Shown here: positions 27,547 to 35,293 of the stretch, piece after piece | Numbering within the stretch: position 1 is the first letter of the stretch | How the letters are laid out: every line of letters begins with the position of its first letter | Assembly: GCA_028285305.1 (NCBI GenBank) | Contig: JANQPV010000036.1 | Location: forward strand, 62,001-126,000 | Source: Alphaproteobacteria bacterium | GTDB lineage: Bacteria; Pseudomonadota; Alphaproteobacteria; SMXP01 | Length of the DNA stretch: 64,000 bases | Direction: 5' to 3' | The notes under the pieces: generated by a model | The model's database searches: none | Told to the model about the DNA's origin: nothing | What the model saw: only the letters and a program-made list of their open reading frames with translations | Program-made: the position numbers and the translations under genes

Positions 27547-28443
27547 ATGCAAATTTTCATGGATTGGAGCGCATCAAACTTTGATTGGAACCGGGCCCGC
27601 GGCTTTTTGGTGACCGCCCAGGAAGGCTCTCTTTCCGCCGCGGCAAGGGCGTTGGGCACGACACAATCGACGCTGAGCCGACAGGTCAGCGCCCTTGAAG
27701 AAGAACTGGGCGTGGTCTTGTTTGAACGCGTCGGCCGAGGCTTAGAGCTAACTCCGTCTGGCCAAGAACTATTGGAGCACGTCCAAAAGATGGGAGACGG
27801 CGCCAAAGCCATGGCATTGGCCGCTGCGGGTCAATCTCAAACCCTTGAGGGCAAGGTGCGAGTGTCGGCCAGTCAGGCCATAGCGTTGTTCCAACTTCCT
27901 CGAATTGTGTCAAAGCTTCGCCAAGAACAACCGGGCATTCAGTTTGAGATTCTCGCATCCGACTCTACCAGCGACCTGCTGCATCGCGAAGCAGATATTG
28001 CCATACGCCATTATCAGCCAACGGAACAAACTCTCATCGCCAAGAAGATCCGTGAGAGTCCAACCCATCTGTACGCAGCGCCCGCATATTTGGAACGGAT
28101 AGGAAACCCCCGCAGTATCAAAGATCTGACACATGCCGAATTCATTGGATTCGATGATTCTGACCGTTTCATAAAGGTGCTGAGGGAACACGGGCTAAAT
28201 CTGTCCAAAGAAAACTTCAACATCGTGACGGCAAATACCCTTGTTCAATGGGAGTTCGTCAAACAAGGGCTGGGAATCGGCCTCATACCGGCCAATATCG
28301 CAGAGGCAGAAACCGGAATTATCCGGATCTTCCCAGAATTTGAACCCCTAATGATTCCACTTTGGCTCGTTGCTCACCGCGAACTGCAATCAAATCGCCG
28401 CATCAGATATGCGTTCGATCGACTCGCGGAAGAACTTGTCTAG
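27547..28443 (+). CDS. LysR family transcriptional regulator
   Basis: 298 residues, standard LTTR length. The N-terminal winged HTH (about 8-68) contains F-L-V-T-A-Q-E-G-S-L-S-A-A-A-R-A-L-G and Q-S-T-L-S-R-Q-V-S-A-L-E-E-E-L-G-V-V-L-F. The C-terminal substrate-binding domain (about 95-290) has the R-V-S-A-S-Q-A-I and H-R-E-L-Q-S-N-R-R-I-R segments. It probably controls the divergent DUF4386 gene; inducer unknown. A VOC gene converges at its 3' end with one base between the stops. Confidence 0.9.
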   Translation: MQIFMDWSASNFDWNRARGFLVTAQEGSLSAAARALGTTQSTLSRQVSALEEELGVVLFERVGRGLELTPSGQELLEHVQKMGDGAKAMALAAAGQSQTLEGKVRVSASQAIALFQLPRIVSKLRQEQPGIQFEILASDSTSDLLHREADIAIRHYQPTEQTLIAKKIRESPTHLYAAPAYLERIGNPRSIKDLTHAEFIGFDDSDRFIKVLREHGLNLSKENFNIVTANTLVQWEFVKQGLGIGLIPANIAEAETGIIRIFPEFEPLMIPLWLVAHRELQSNRRIRYAFDRLAEELV

Positions 28444-28444
28444 C

Positions 28445-28864
28445 TCAATCCAATTCCGGCATATGCACGACTTCGAATTTGAGATTATCGGGCCCCAAAA
28501 AGTAGAAAGCGAAATAGCCACCCTCCGCAAACGGAAATTCACCCGGCCCGTCCAGAATTTTCAGCCCGGCCTCTCGAACGAGAGCGAGCGCTTCTTCAAC
28601 TTGCGCTTTGGAGCCGGCATTAAAGGCGATGTGATGTAGACCTGGCTCGTAGACATCAAAGGGATGCTCGGACTTGGCTTCCCAGACATTGAACGCCATG
28701 CCGGTACTGGGATTGATGTTAACCGTCAATCGCGTTCCGGAAGAAGAAAGGGACGGCCCAATCTCAAAGCCGAAGAAAGACAGAAACGGCCCCATAAAGA
28801 TCATCGCGTCGTCCAAGTCCGATACGGTGATGGAAACGTGATTGAGGGTTCCGTGTTGTTTCAT
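28445..28864 (-). CDS. VOC family (glyoxalase/bleomycin-resistance fold) protein
   Basis: 139 residues in the two-module beta-alpha-beta-beta-beta VOC fold: N-H-V-S-I-T-V-S-D-L-D-D-A near the start supplies a metal-ligand-type His, G-L-H-H-I-A-F-N-A opens the second module (second His), and F-Y-F-L-G-P-D-N-L-K-F-E-V-V carries the terminal Glu. These positions fit a metal-dependent lyase or dioxygenase-like member. Substrate unknown. It lies downstream of the alkylsulfatase-like gene on the same strand, 47 bases away, and may be its operon partner. Confidence 0.85.
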   Translation of the reverse strand: MKQHGTLNHVSITVSDLDDAMIFMGPFLSFFGFEIGPSLSSSGTRLTVNINPSTGMAFNVWEAKSEHPFDVYEPGLHHIAFNAGSKAQVEEALALVREAGLKILDGPGEFPFAEGGYFAFYFLGPDNLKFEVVHMPELD

Positions 28865-28911
28865 TCGCCCCTTTCTTAACTATCCAGAAAAGGTCCTAAG
28901 CTCGCTGAGGA

Positions 28912-30816
28912 TTAAGGCATAACAATCTCAAACCAGAAATCGAACACATCGAGCAAGGACAGAAAGTCTTCAATCGCTGAAATGTCACCATCAACTTTCA
29001 TACGCCCATCCGCCTGTAGCTCCGTGGCAGACATTTCCTTCAACACAAGCGCGGCGAGGTCCAATCGAGCGAGAGAAAGAGAAGCGTCCGCATTTTCGTA
29101 AGTTTTCCCTTTCTGCTGGTGAAAGACTGCATTCTCCACGCTCACTCCAAAACGCTCGTCCTCATCGGCGATATGGAGGTTGATCCGATACTCTTGTGCT
29201 CCCGCGCGCTCCCCATTCAACCGCACACTGAGAGAATCGAGAATTTGTTCGGCGGGCAATGTCTTGACTTGGTTGGCGTTCGCCGGCCGCGGCACATCCG
29301 AGGGTGGCCGCGGATGGCGAAGCTCCATAGCCCCGGTCAAATAGAACGCCCTCCACGGACCGCTTTCCGCCTGGTACCCCAATTGCTCAAGCGTATTCGC
29401 TTGAAGCAGGCGCGCGGGCTCATTAGCGGGATCCGCAAAGACGATATGATTCACCACTTCCGCAACCCAGCGATAATCGCCCTCTTCGAACGATTTCCGT
29501 GCTTTGGCCAGTGCTTCATCCGCTCCCCCCATAAAGTCCACATACCGCTTTGCCGCCTCCACCGGGGGCAGGGGATGCAGGTTGGCCGGGTTCCCGTCAA
29601 ACCATCCCACATACCGTTGATAGACGGCTTTGGCATTGTGATTGAGGGTCCCGTAATACCCTCGTGTGTACCATTCGCTCGCCAATGTCGGCGGCAAGGC
29701 GATTTCTTCTGCAATTTCTTTGGGCGTCAGCCCGTGATTGGCCAAACGCAGAGTTTGGTCGTGGACGAACTTATACATATCTCTCTGCTTTTTGAGGTAC
29801 GTCACAGCCTCGTCCCGGCCCCATCGCGGCCAATGGTGACTGGCGAAAAGCACGTCGGTATCCCCGCCAAAGAGATCGATGGCTTCATTGATGTAATAGC
29901 TCCACGACTTGGCGTCTCGCACTTGCGCGCCCCGCGGCGTGTACACATTATGCATATGGCAGGTGCAATTCTCCGCCATACAGAGAGCTTTCATCTGCGG
30001 GAAATAGAAGTTCATTTCCGCCGGAGCTTCCGTATCAGGCGTATACTGAAAGATGATCTCCACGCCATCCACACTCACACGAGTCCCCGTTTCGGAAATG
30101 ATTTCGTTCGGCGGCACCAGACTGACCGAGCCCAGGGAAACGGTCTTGCCCAATCCCGCATCCACATGCCCTTTCGGACCGCGCGGCAGCATGGCCCCAT
30201 ACATATAGGTCGCCCGCCGCCCCATGACATTGCCGGCCAGCACATTTTCGCTCACCGCCTCTTCCAAAAAACCATCTGGCGCAAAGATACGCACATCGCC
30301 CGCATCGATCTCCTCATCAGCCAGCACACCCTTAACACCGCCATAATGGTCAACATGGGAGTGAGTATAAATCACTGCCTTGACCGGCCGCTCACCCTGA
30401 TGCTCCCGGTACAGATCGAGAGACGCCTTTGCTGTTTCCGCTGAAATGAGAGGGTCAATCACAATGATACCCTCGTCGCCCTCAATGAACGTAATGTTGG
30501 ACAGGTCGAAACTGCGAACCTGATAGATCCGCTCGGTGACTTCAAAAAGACCGTGAATGGAGTTCAGCCGAGCCTGCCGCCAGAGGCTAGGATGAACGGT
30601 ATCAGGTGCCTGCTCTTCTTTCTGAAACGCAAACGTACCCATATCCCAAACCGGGTTTCCATCCGCATTAAGAATTTTCACATCCTCACGCGTAGCCAAA
30701 AATCCCCGCCTTGCCAGGTCAAAGTCTTTCGGGCTATCGGTTGGCAGTTGGACCGCACTCTTTGCGAGCGCATCCTTTGTCGCAGAAGTGGCGTCTTTGG
30801 GTAATTTATCGTCCAC
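28912..30816 (-). CDS. SdsA-type alkylsulfatase, metallo-beta-lactamase fold
   Basis: 634 residues. The binuclear zinc motif T-H-S-H-V-D-H-Y-G-G (about 171-180) and later E-N-C-T-C-H-M-H-N-V-Y-T-P-R-G-A segment match SdsA1/BDS1-type alkyl sulfatases. An alpha-helical dimerisation domain follows the catalytic domain, and an SCP2-like domain occupies about the last 120 residues. They hydrolyse primary or secondary alkyl sulfates to alcohol and sulfate. No Sec signal is obvious at the N-terminus, unlike secreted SdsA1, so the enzyme may be cytoplasmic. Released sulfate could feed the cysD-cysNC genes 3 kb away, though nothing proves joint control. Confidence 0.9.
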   Translation of the reverse strand: MDDKLPKDATSATKDALAKSAVQLPTDSPKDFDLARRGFLATREDVKILNADGNPVWDMGTFAFQKEEQAPDTVHPSLWRQARLNSIHGLFEVTERIYQVRSFDLSNITFIEGDEGIIVIDPLISAETAKASLDLYREHQGERPVKAVIYTHSHVDHYGGVKGVLADEEIDAGDVRIFAPDGFLEEAVSENVLAGNVMGRRATYMYGAMLPRGPKGHVDAGLGKTVSLGSVSLVPPNEIISETGTRVSVDGVEIIFQYTPDTEAPAEMNFYFPQMKALCMAENCTCHMHNVYTPRGAQVRDAKSWSYYINEAIDLFGGDTDVLFASHHWPRWGRDEAVTYLKKQRDMYKFVHDQTLRLANHGLTPKEIAEEIALPPTLASEWYTRGYYGTLNHNAKAVYQRYVGWFDGNPANLHPLPPVEAAKRYVDFMGGADEALAKARKSFEEGDYRWVAEVVNHIVFADPANEPARLLQANTLEQLGYQAESGPWRAFYLTGAMELRHPRPPSDVPRPANANQVKTLPAEQILDSLSVRLNGERAGAQEYRINLHIADEDERFGVSVENAVFHQQKGKTYENADASLSLARLDLAALVLKEMSATELQADGRMKVDGDISAIEDFLSLLDVFDFWFEIVMP

Positions 30817-30892
30817 GGAGTGTCCTTCCCTCTTGAAGTGCGGAGCTAAAGATTGTCACAAGAGACGGCCTATAGCAAAGAGGCATTGGGGC

Positions 30893-31510
30893 ATGGCGAA
30901 CAGCATCCCGGGAACAGCAGGATACGAAGTCCAATCAAGCAACCTCTTTGGCAGGTATGAGAACATCCCGTTCGAAGACGTCCACGCGCCCGTGTCGGAA
31001 TTCCTTCCCGCGAATCCGTCAACCATTCTGGACATCGGTGCCGGCTCCGGCCGGGATGCGGCCCACTTTGCGAAGCACGGACATAGCGTGGTCGCGGTCG
31101 AGCCTACTGATGGATTTCGCACAAGGGCGATCGCACGCCACCGGCATGCAAACATTGAATGGATTGACGACGGTTTACCGGACCTCACCGAGTTGCAAGA
31201 CCGCTCGGAAGACTTTGATCTCATTATGCTCACCGCCGTTTGGATGCATTTGGAAACGGAAGAAAGAGAGCGCGGCATGGTGCGATTGGCGGATTTAAGC
31301 AAAGCCGGCGGGCATGTGATCATGATGGTGCGTCATGGGCCCGTTCCCGAAGGCCGGCGTATGTTCGACGTGACCGACAAAGAGACGATGGACCTAGCGG
31401 TCCGCAATGGCTTCGAAACGCTTTTAAACGTTCAGACGCCGTCTTTGCGCGAACCCAACAAAAGCGCGGGCGTCACCTGGACGCGGCTTGTATTCAGGAA
31501 GCTGGCCTAG
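30893..31510 (+). CDS. class I SAM-dependent methyltransferase
   Basis: 205 residues from ATG 30893, chosen for the AGAGG site nine bases upstream; in-frame codons upstream would overlap the promoter side of the alkylsulfatase gene. Motif I, I-L-D-I-G-A-G-S-G-R-D-A, lies at about 44-55 and motif II (V-V-A-V-E-P) follows. F-D-L-I-M-L-T-A-V-W-M-H-L is the motif IV region. Substrate cannot be told from sequence. The last 17 bases overlap the convergent MFS gene. Confidence 0.87.
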   Translation: MANSIPGTAGYEVQSSNLFGRYENIPFEDVHAPVSEFLPANPSTILDIGAGSGRDAAHFAKHGHSVVAVEPTDGFRTRAIARHRHANIEWIDDGLPDLTELQDRSEDFDLIMLTAVWMHLETEERERGMVRLADLSKAGGHVIMMVRHGPVPEGRRMFDVTDKETMDLAVRNGFETLLNVQTPSLREPNKSAGVTWTRLVFRKLA

Positions 31511-32684
31511 GTTCGGGCGTTCTGGTCTCCGGCGACCGCAACTCTGCGCCCCGCCACCAAGCAAAGGCCAAGAACAACGCCATGACGGACGCGGAGATCC
31601 ACCACAGACCGACGGCCCCCAAGGTCTGATAAAGGGCGCCGCTCAGAATGGCCGAGACGGCGGCCACCGCCAGCCCCGTCGCGCCATAAAGGCCCTGCCC
31701 CGCTGCGATGGCTTCATCCGGGCTCGCTCTTCCCACTGAGATCTGATTGGCGGGCATGGTGAACGCATCAGCAATGGCGTGAATGGCAAGCGGAATACAC
31801 AAGATCCAGAGAGAGTCGATTACGCCGTAAATCAGCATGCACACAATCGCAATCCCGATGCTATAGGTCGCCACCAAGAGAGACCCTCGTTCCTGTGAAA
31901 TCTTTCCCGCCCATGGCGCTATAAAAACCATTGGCAATGCGAAGGCACTCATCGTCAACCCTATGAACATTTGGCTGGCACCTCTGTCGGCCAGAAAGAC
32001 CGCCCAAATGGCTTCAAACACGCCAATCGTGATGTAAAAGGCGATACCGGCCGCCAAACTTGCCTGCAGAGCGGGAATGCGTATGAGGCGCTTTAATACA
32101 CCAGGCTCAGATTGACCGGACGAACCCGGCACGCTTACGCGCCATGCAAGCGGCGCCAACGCGAGAAGCAGAATCATCAGCCCAATGAACGGCGCGCGCA
32201 AACCGCCAACAGCGTTAAGCACGGACGCCATCACTGGCCCCAAAAGGAAACCGGTAATCTCAAATGCGGACATGCGCCCAATCGATTCTCCGGCGCGAGC
32301 CGGATCGGCCGTTAGCGCCACCCGGCGCACCGCGGGAAAGACGCAGCCCGCCCCAAAGCCCAAGAGGGCCCGCGCCACCACCCACAAAAATAGAGACTCC
32401 GCGAAAATTAGAAGCCCGGCACCCATGGCGGCCGTCAAAACGCCAAGCTTAAGAAGTGCCTCCCCATGCCCCCGGTCCGCATAGCGGGCCAGGCCCACCT
32501 GGGCGGCAAACCCGGCAACGAATGCGGCGCCCCCGATCACGCCGATCGCAAATTCGGAAAAGCCAAATGCATCCCGCACTTCCGCCAACAGGGCGAAGAC
32601 GGAGCCATAGCCAAGAGACAACACCCCAGCCAAAACAAAGAGGCCATCCTGCGGATGCCTCAGTCTTTGTAAACGCTCAAACAT
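31494..32684 (-). CDS. MFS transporter
   Basis: 396 residues with 12 predicted TM helices in two bundles and a central loop (about 195-205). The loop 2-3 signature appears as A-R-Y-A-D-R-G-H-G-E (cf. G-x-x-x-D-R-x-G-R). It belongs to the general major facilitator superfamily, probably a drug or metabolite exporter. No substrate-specific motif recognised. Neighbouring genes are unrelated, so substrate is unknown. Confidence 0.88.
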   Translation of the reverse strand: MFERLQRLRHPQDGLFVLAGVLSLGYGSVFALLAEVRDAFGFSEFAIGVIGGAAFVAGFAAQVGLARYADRGHGEALLKLGVLTAAMGAGLLIFAESLFLWVVARALLGFGAGCVFPAVRRVALTADPARAGESIGRMSAFEITGFLLGPVMASVLNAVGGLRAPFIGLMILLLALAPLAWRVSVPGSSGQSEPGVLKRLIRIPALQASLAAGIAFYITIGVFEAIWAVFLADRGASQMFIGLTMSAFALPMVFIAPWAGKISQERGSLLVATYSIGIAIVCMLIYGVIDSLWILCIPLAIHAIADAFTMPANQISVGRASPDEAIAAGQGLYGATGLAVAAVSAILSGALYQTLGAVGLWWISASVMALFLAFAWWRGAELRSPETRTPEPRPAS

Positions 32685-32783
32685 GGAAGAGGCGGTTTAC
32701 GCGAAAGCGAAGGTGCGGTCTAGCTCGGAAAATCAAGCGCAGATCCGCCGTGCAAAAGGCGCAACAAGGACTGCAAATGCCCC

Positions 32784-33929
32784 CTACCCCCCAGCGGAAA
32801 TCGTGAGGAGCGGAGTAGCGCCTTCGCCCGCCGCAGACTGAATGGCAGTCAAAAACTTCAGCAAGCTGAAGGTTGCCTTGGACTCGAGATCCGCATCGTC
32901 GATCCAAAACCAATGTCCGCGATACTTTATCTTCGCAAACGCACGGGCCGGCTGCGCATCCGACACGCGCACCCCAAAACTGTCGCCCAAAAAGTCCTGA
33001 CGCCAGGACGGAAAAGCCCCGCCATCAGCGCTAATCGAGCGGATAACAAGACCGTCTTCAAGATCGTCAGGTGCCGCATCGACGGCGTGGGAAAGGGTAT
33101 AGAGCGCCCCCAGGAGAGAACGCCCCTTGACCACTAGGCGGGCTGAGTTTTGATGACCATTGGGTTCGACCATTTCATATCCGTCCGCAGGCGAACGAAG
33201 GCCAAGAGCCGCCCTGACCTCGGTCACTTCCGAGGTGAGACCCTTTGCGGACGCCCGCGCCATATCGAACGACAAGCGCGGTCCTTCTGGCCCCACGCCG
33301 GTCTCCTCTGTCGTTACGTCGACAACGAGGACATCCGCGACCTGGAGCTTGCGAAGTTTCGCCGCAACCCGGCGAAATTCACTGTTGTCTGGAAAAATCT
33401 CTGGTGTCGGTCCTGAAGCGCTCGGCGCATTTGTCAACGTGTTCAACCGTTCCACGCAGCACAGCAACAGTCGTTCGATATCCCAGCCCGATTGCGACAA
33501 GAGCACAATTGTCTCCGCCGATATGGGGGAGAGCATGCGCTGCGCAAATTCCGTCCCTTGAAGGGGTTCATAGGAAATCGTCGGACGTTCTTCATAACTG
33601 AGCCCCCCCGAGATCGCGCCGGTCGCCGTGCGGATCATTCGGATGGGAGCGGATGTAGAGGCGTCAATGCTGCCGTCATAGGAATACTGCGTCACAACAC
33701 TCGACAACTTCAAAAAGGTGGCACTGTCCCGATATCTCAGGCGGACAAGATTAAGGAGCAATTGTTCGTCTTCGGAGCGTGTAATGGCCTCGTTGTAACT
33801 CAGTTGCGCTTCATGAACGGTACCGGCACCAAACACGGTGCTGCACCCCGACAGAAAAAGTCCGAGCAAGATAAAGTAGGCAGGGAGAACTCCAGGAACG
33901 CCGACCATCGCAGACAACCAGTTAACCAT
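32784..33929 (-). CDS. putative lipoprotein of unknown function
   Basis: About 381 residues from ATG 33929; TTG 33980 and ATG 33908 are alternatives. The lipobox L-S-G-C follows a hydrophobic stretch (P-A-Y-F-I-L-L-G-L-F), so the mature protein is lipidated. After the Cys comes a recurrent segment E-D-E-Q-L-L-L-N-L-V-R-L-R-Y-R-D-S-A-T-F-L-K, which I associate with uncharacterised proteobacterial lipoproteins, then Q-Y-S-Y-D-G-S. The last third has mixed alpha/beta character and a F-W-I-D-D-A-D-L-E-S-K segment. No enzymatic motif. It is divergent from the cysD operon (about 200 bases) and has no evident partner. Confidence 0.7.
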   Translation of the reverse strand: MVNWLSAMVGVPGVLPAYFILLGLFLSGCSTVFGAGTVHEAQLSYNEAITRSEDEQLLLNLVRLRYRDSATFLKLSSVVTQYSYDGSIDASTSAPIRMIRTATGAISGGLSYEERPTISYEPLQGTEFAQRMLSPISAETIVLLSQSGWDIERLLLCCVERLNTLTNAPSASGPTPEIFPDNSEFRRVAAKLRKLQVADVLVVDVTTEETGVGPEGPRLSFDMARASAKGLTSEVTEVRAALGLRSPADGYEMVEPNGHQNSARLVVKGRSLLGALYTLSHAVDAAPDDLEDGLVIRSISADGGAFPSWRQDFLGDSFGVRVSDAQPARAFAKIKYRGHWFWIDDADLESKATFSLLKFLTAIQSAAGEGATPLLTISAGG

Positions 33930-34057
33930 CTTCCGCGGCACCCTAAGACGAGAATGGTTAAGGATTTTCGAGCAAGCCAAGCCTGTGTGTCTTGTCCCAC
34001 GATCAGCCCCCTAATCTGGACCAAAAGACAAAAAAACTAACAGATCACTCAGAAATG

Positions 34058-34073
34058 GTGGGTTGCATCCCAC
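34058..34073. promoter_or_regulatory. operator-like 16-bp palindrome upstream of cysD, site 1
   Basis: GTGGGTTGCATCCCAC: arms GTGGG/CCCAC around a TGCA core, with a single mismatched pair. It lies 63-78 bases upstream of the chosen cysD start. A related palindrome lies 51 bp downstream (centre to centre) and shares the right half-site ATCCCAC. Likely binding site for a dimeric HTH protein, possibly the product of the following gene. Confidence 0.5.
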
Positions 34074-34109
34074 GTTTTCATAAGTAAGTTCCAATTGTCA
34101 CACCAACCA

Positions 34110-34123
34110 TGGGAAAAATCCCA
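34110..34123. promoter_or_regulatory. operator-like palindrome upstream of cysD, site 2
   Basis: TGGGAAAAATCCCA: arms TGGGA/TCCCA with a four-base A spacer, ending 12 bases before the chosen cysD start codon. It overlaps an alternative in-frame ATG at 34109. Its right half (ATCCCAC with the next base) repeats that of site 1. A protein bound here would block ribosome loading or transcription into the operon. Confidence 0.5.
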
Positions 34124-34135
34124 CAAAAGGCGCCG

Positions 34136-35293
34136 ATGTCCCAAATCAATGATTTGCTTCACAGGGCGGAGACTTATGCCGAACGTCATGGTCTCTCCCT
34201 CTCCACCGTATCCCGAAAACTCCTCAACGATGGCAAGGGGCTCGCCCGGCTCAAGACAGGAGGCCAGTGTACAATGAAAACTCTGGAAACGGCGTTCGAA
34301 AAGCTCGATGCGCTTGAAGAGGACAAGCCATCGAACGGAGGCGTTCAACGCCCAAAAAAACAAGTTCGAGAGCGCGGCGAAGAGCTGTCCAGACGGACGC
34401 TCAGTCACCTAAGTCGTCTCGAGGCGGAAAGCATTCACATCATGCGCGAAGTGGCAGCCGAAGCCGAGAACCCGGTCATGCTCTACTCGGTTGGCAAGGA
34501 CTCCTCCGTGATGCTGCATCTTGCGATGAAGGCGTTCTATCCGTCTAAGCCGCCCTTTCCCCTCATGCATGTGGACACCACATGGAAATTCCGCGAGATG
34601 ATCGAGTTCCGGGACAATATCGCAGCCGACCTCGGGCTGGATCTGATCGTTCACATCAACCATGAAGGCGTAAAGCAAGGCGTCAATCCGTTCACACACG
34701 GATCCCAAGTTCACACTGATATTATGAAGACCCAAGCCCTGAAGACGGCGCTCGACAAGTACAAGTTCGACGCGGCCTTTGGCGGAGCACGCAGAGACGA
34801 AGAGAAGTCCCGCGCCAAAGAGCGTATCTTCTCGTTCCGCTCAGCCCAGCATCGCTGGGACCCCAAAAATCAGCGTCCGGAGCTATGGAATATCTACAAC
34901 ACGAGAATACACCAGGGTGAGTCGATCCGCGTGTTCCCTCTTTCGAATTGGACCGAGCTCGACATCTGGCAATACATCTACAAAGAAAACATCCCCATCG
35001 TTCCTCTCTACTTTGCCCGCAACCATCCGGTCGTGGAGAGAGATGGTACACTGATCAAAGTCGACGACGACAGGATGCCTTTGATGGACGGTGAAACGCC
35101 TAAACTCAAAAAAGTCCGTTTCCGGACTTTAGGGTGTTACCCGCTGACAGGCGCGGTTGAATCTGAAGCGGAAACTCTTACCGATATCATCCAAGAGATG
35201 CTGCTGACCACGACATCTGAACGCCAAGGCCGAGTGATTGACCATGACGCGGCGGCCTCTATGGAGAAGAAAAAGCAAGAGGGGTATTTCTAA
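34136..35293 (+). CDS. cysD: sulfate adenylyltransferase subunit 2 with N-terminal HTH-like domain
   Basis: 385 residues. Residues about 91-385 are a complete Cys[15 protein letters not shown]-loop L-Y-S-V-G-K-D-S-S (117-124), H-V-D-T-T-W-K-F, and the [12 protein letters not shown] segment. With CysN it makes adenosine-5'-phosphosulfate from sulfate and ATP. Residues 1-65 are extra and resemble a small HTH domain ([20 protein letters not shown]), joined by a charged linker. No in-frame ATG, GTG or TTG exists between codon 47 and the CysD core, so an extension is unavoidable. ATG 34136 is preferred (AAAGG site); ATG 34274 with AGGAGG ten bases upstream is an alternative internal start. Stop and cysNC start overlap (TAATG). 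Confidence 0.9.
   Translation: MSQINDLLHRAETYAERHGLSLSTVSRKLLNDGKGLARLKTGGQCTMKTLETAFEKLDALEEDKPSNGGVQRPKKQVRERGEELSRRTLSHLSRLEAESIHIMREVAAEAENPVMLYSVGKDSSVMLHLAMKAFYPSKPPFPLMHVDTTWKFREMIEFRDNIAADLGLDLIVHINHEGVKQGVNPFTHGSQVHTDIMKTQALKTALDKYKFDAAFGGARRDEEKSRAKERIFSFRSAQHRWDPKNQRPELWNIYNTRIHQGESIRVFPLSNWTELDIWQYIYKENIPIVPLYFARNHPVVERDGTLIKVDDDRMPLMDGETPKLKKVRFRTLGCYPLTGAVESEAETLTDIIQEMLLTTTSERQGRVIDHDAAASMEKKKQEGYF

Noticed and set aside
29119-30444. Long open frame (441 codons) on the plus strand across the alkylsulfatase gene
   Set aside because: It is antisense to a gene with clear zinc-binding and SCP2-like regions; its translation is rich in Arg/His and low-complexity, with no domain, as expected of a shadow frame in GC-rich DNA.
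34136-34405. Separate small HTH gene ending before cysD
   Set aside because: There is no stop codon between the HTH-like region and CysD and no ATG, GTG or TTG start close to the CysD core, so a fusion is the simpler reading.
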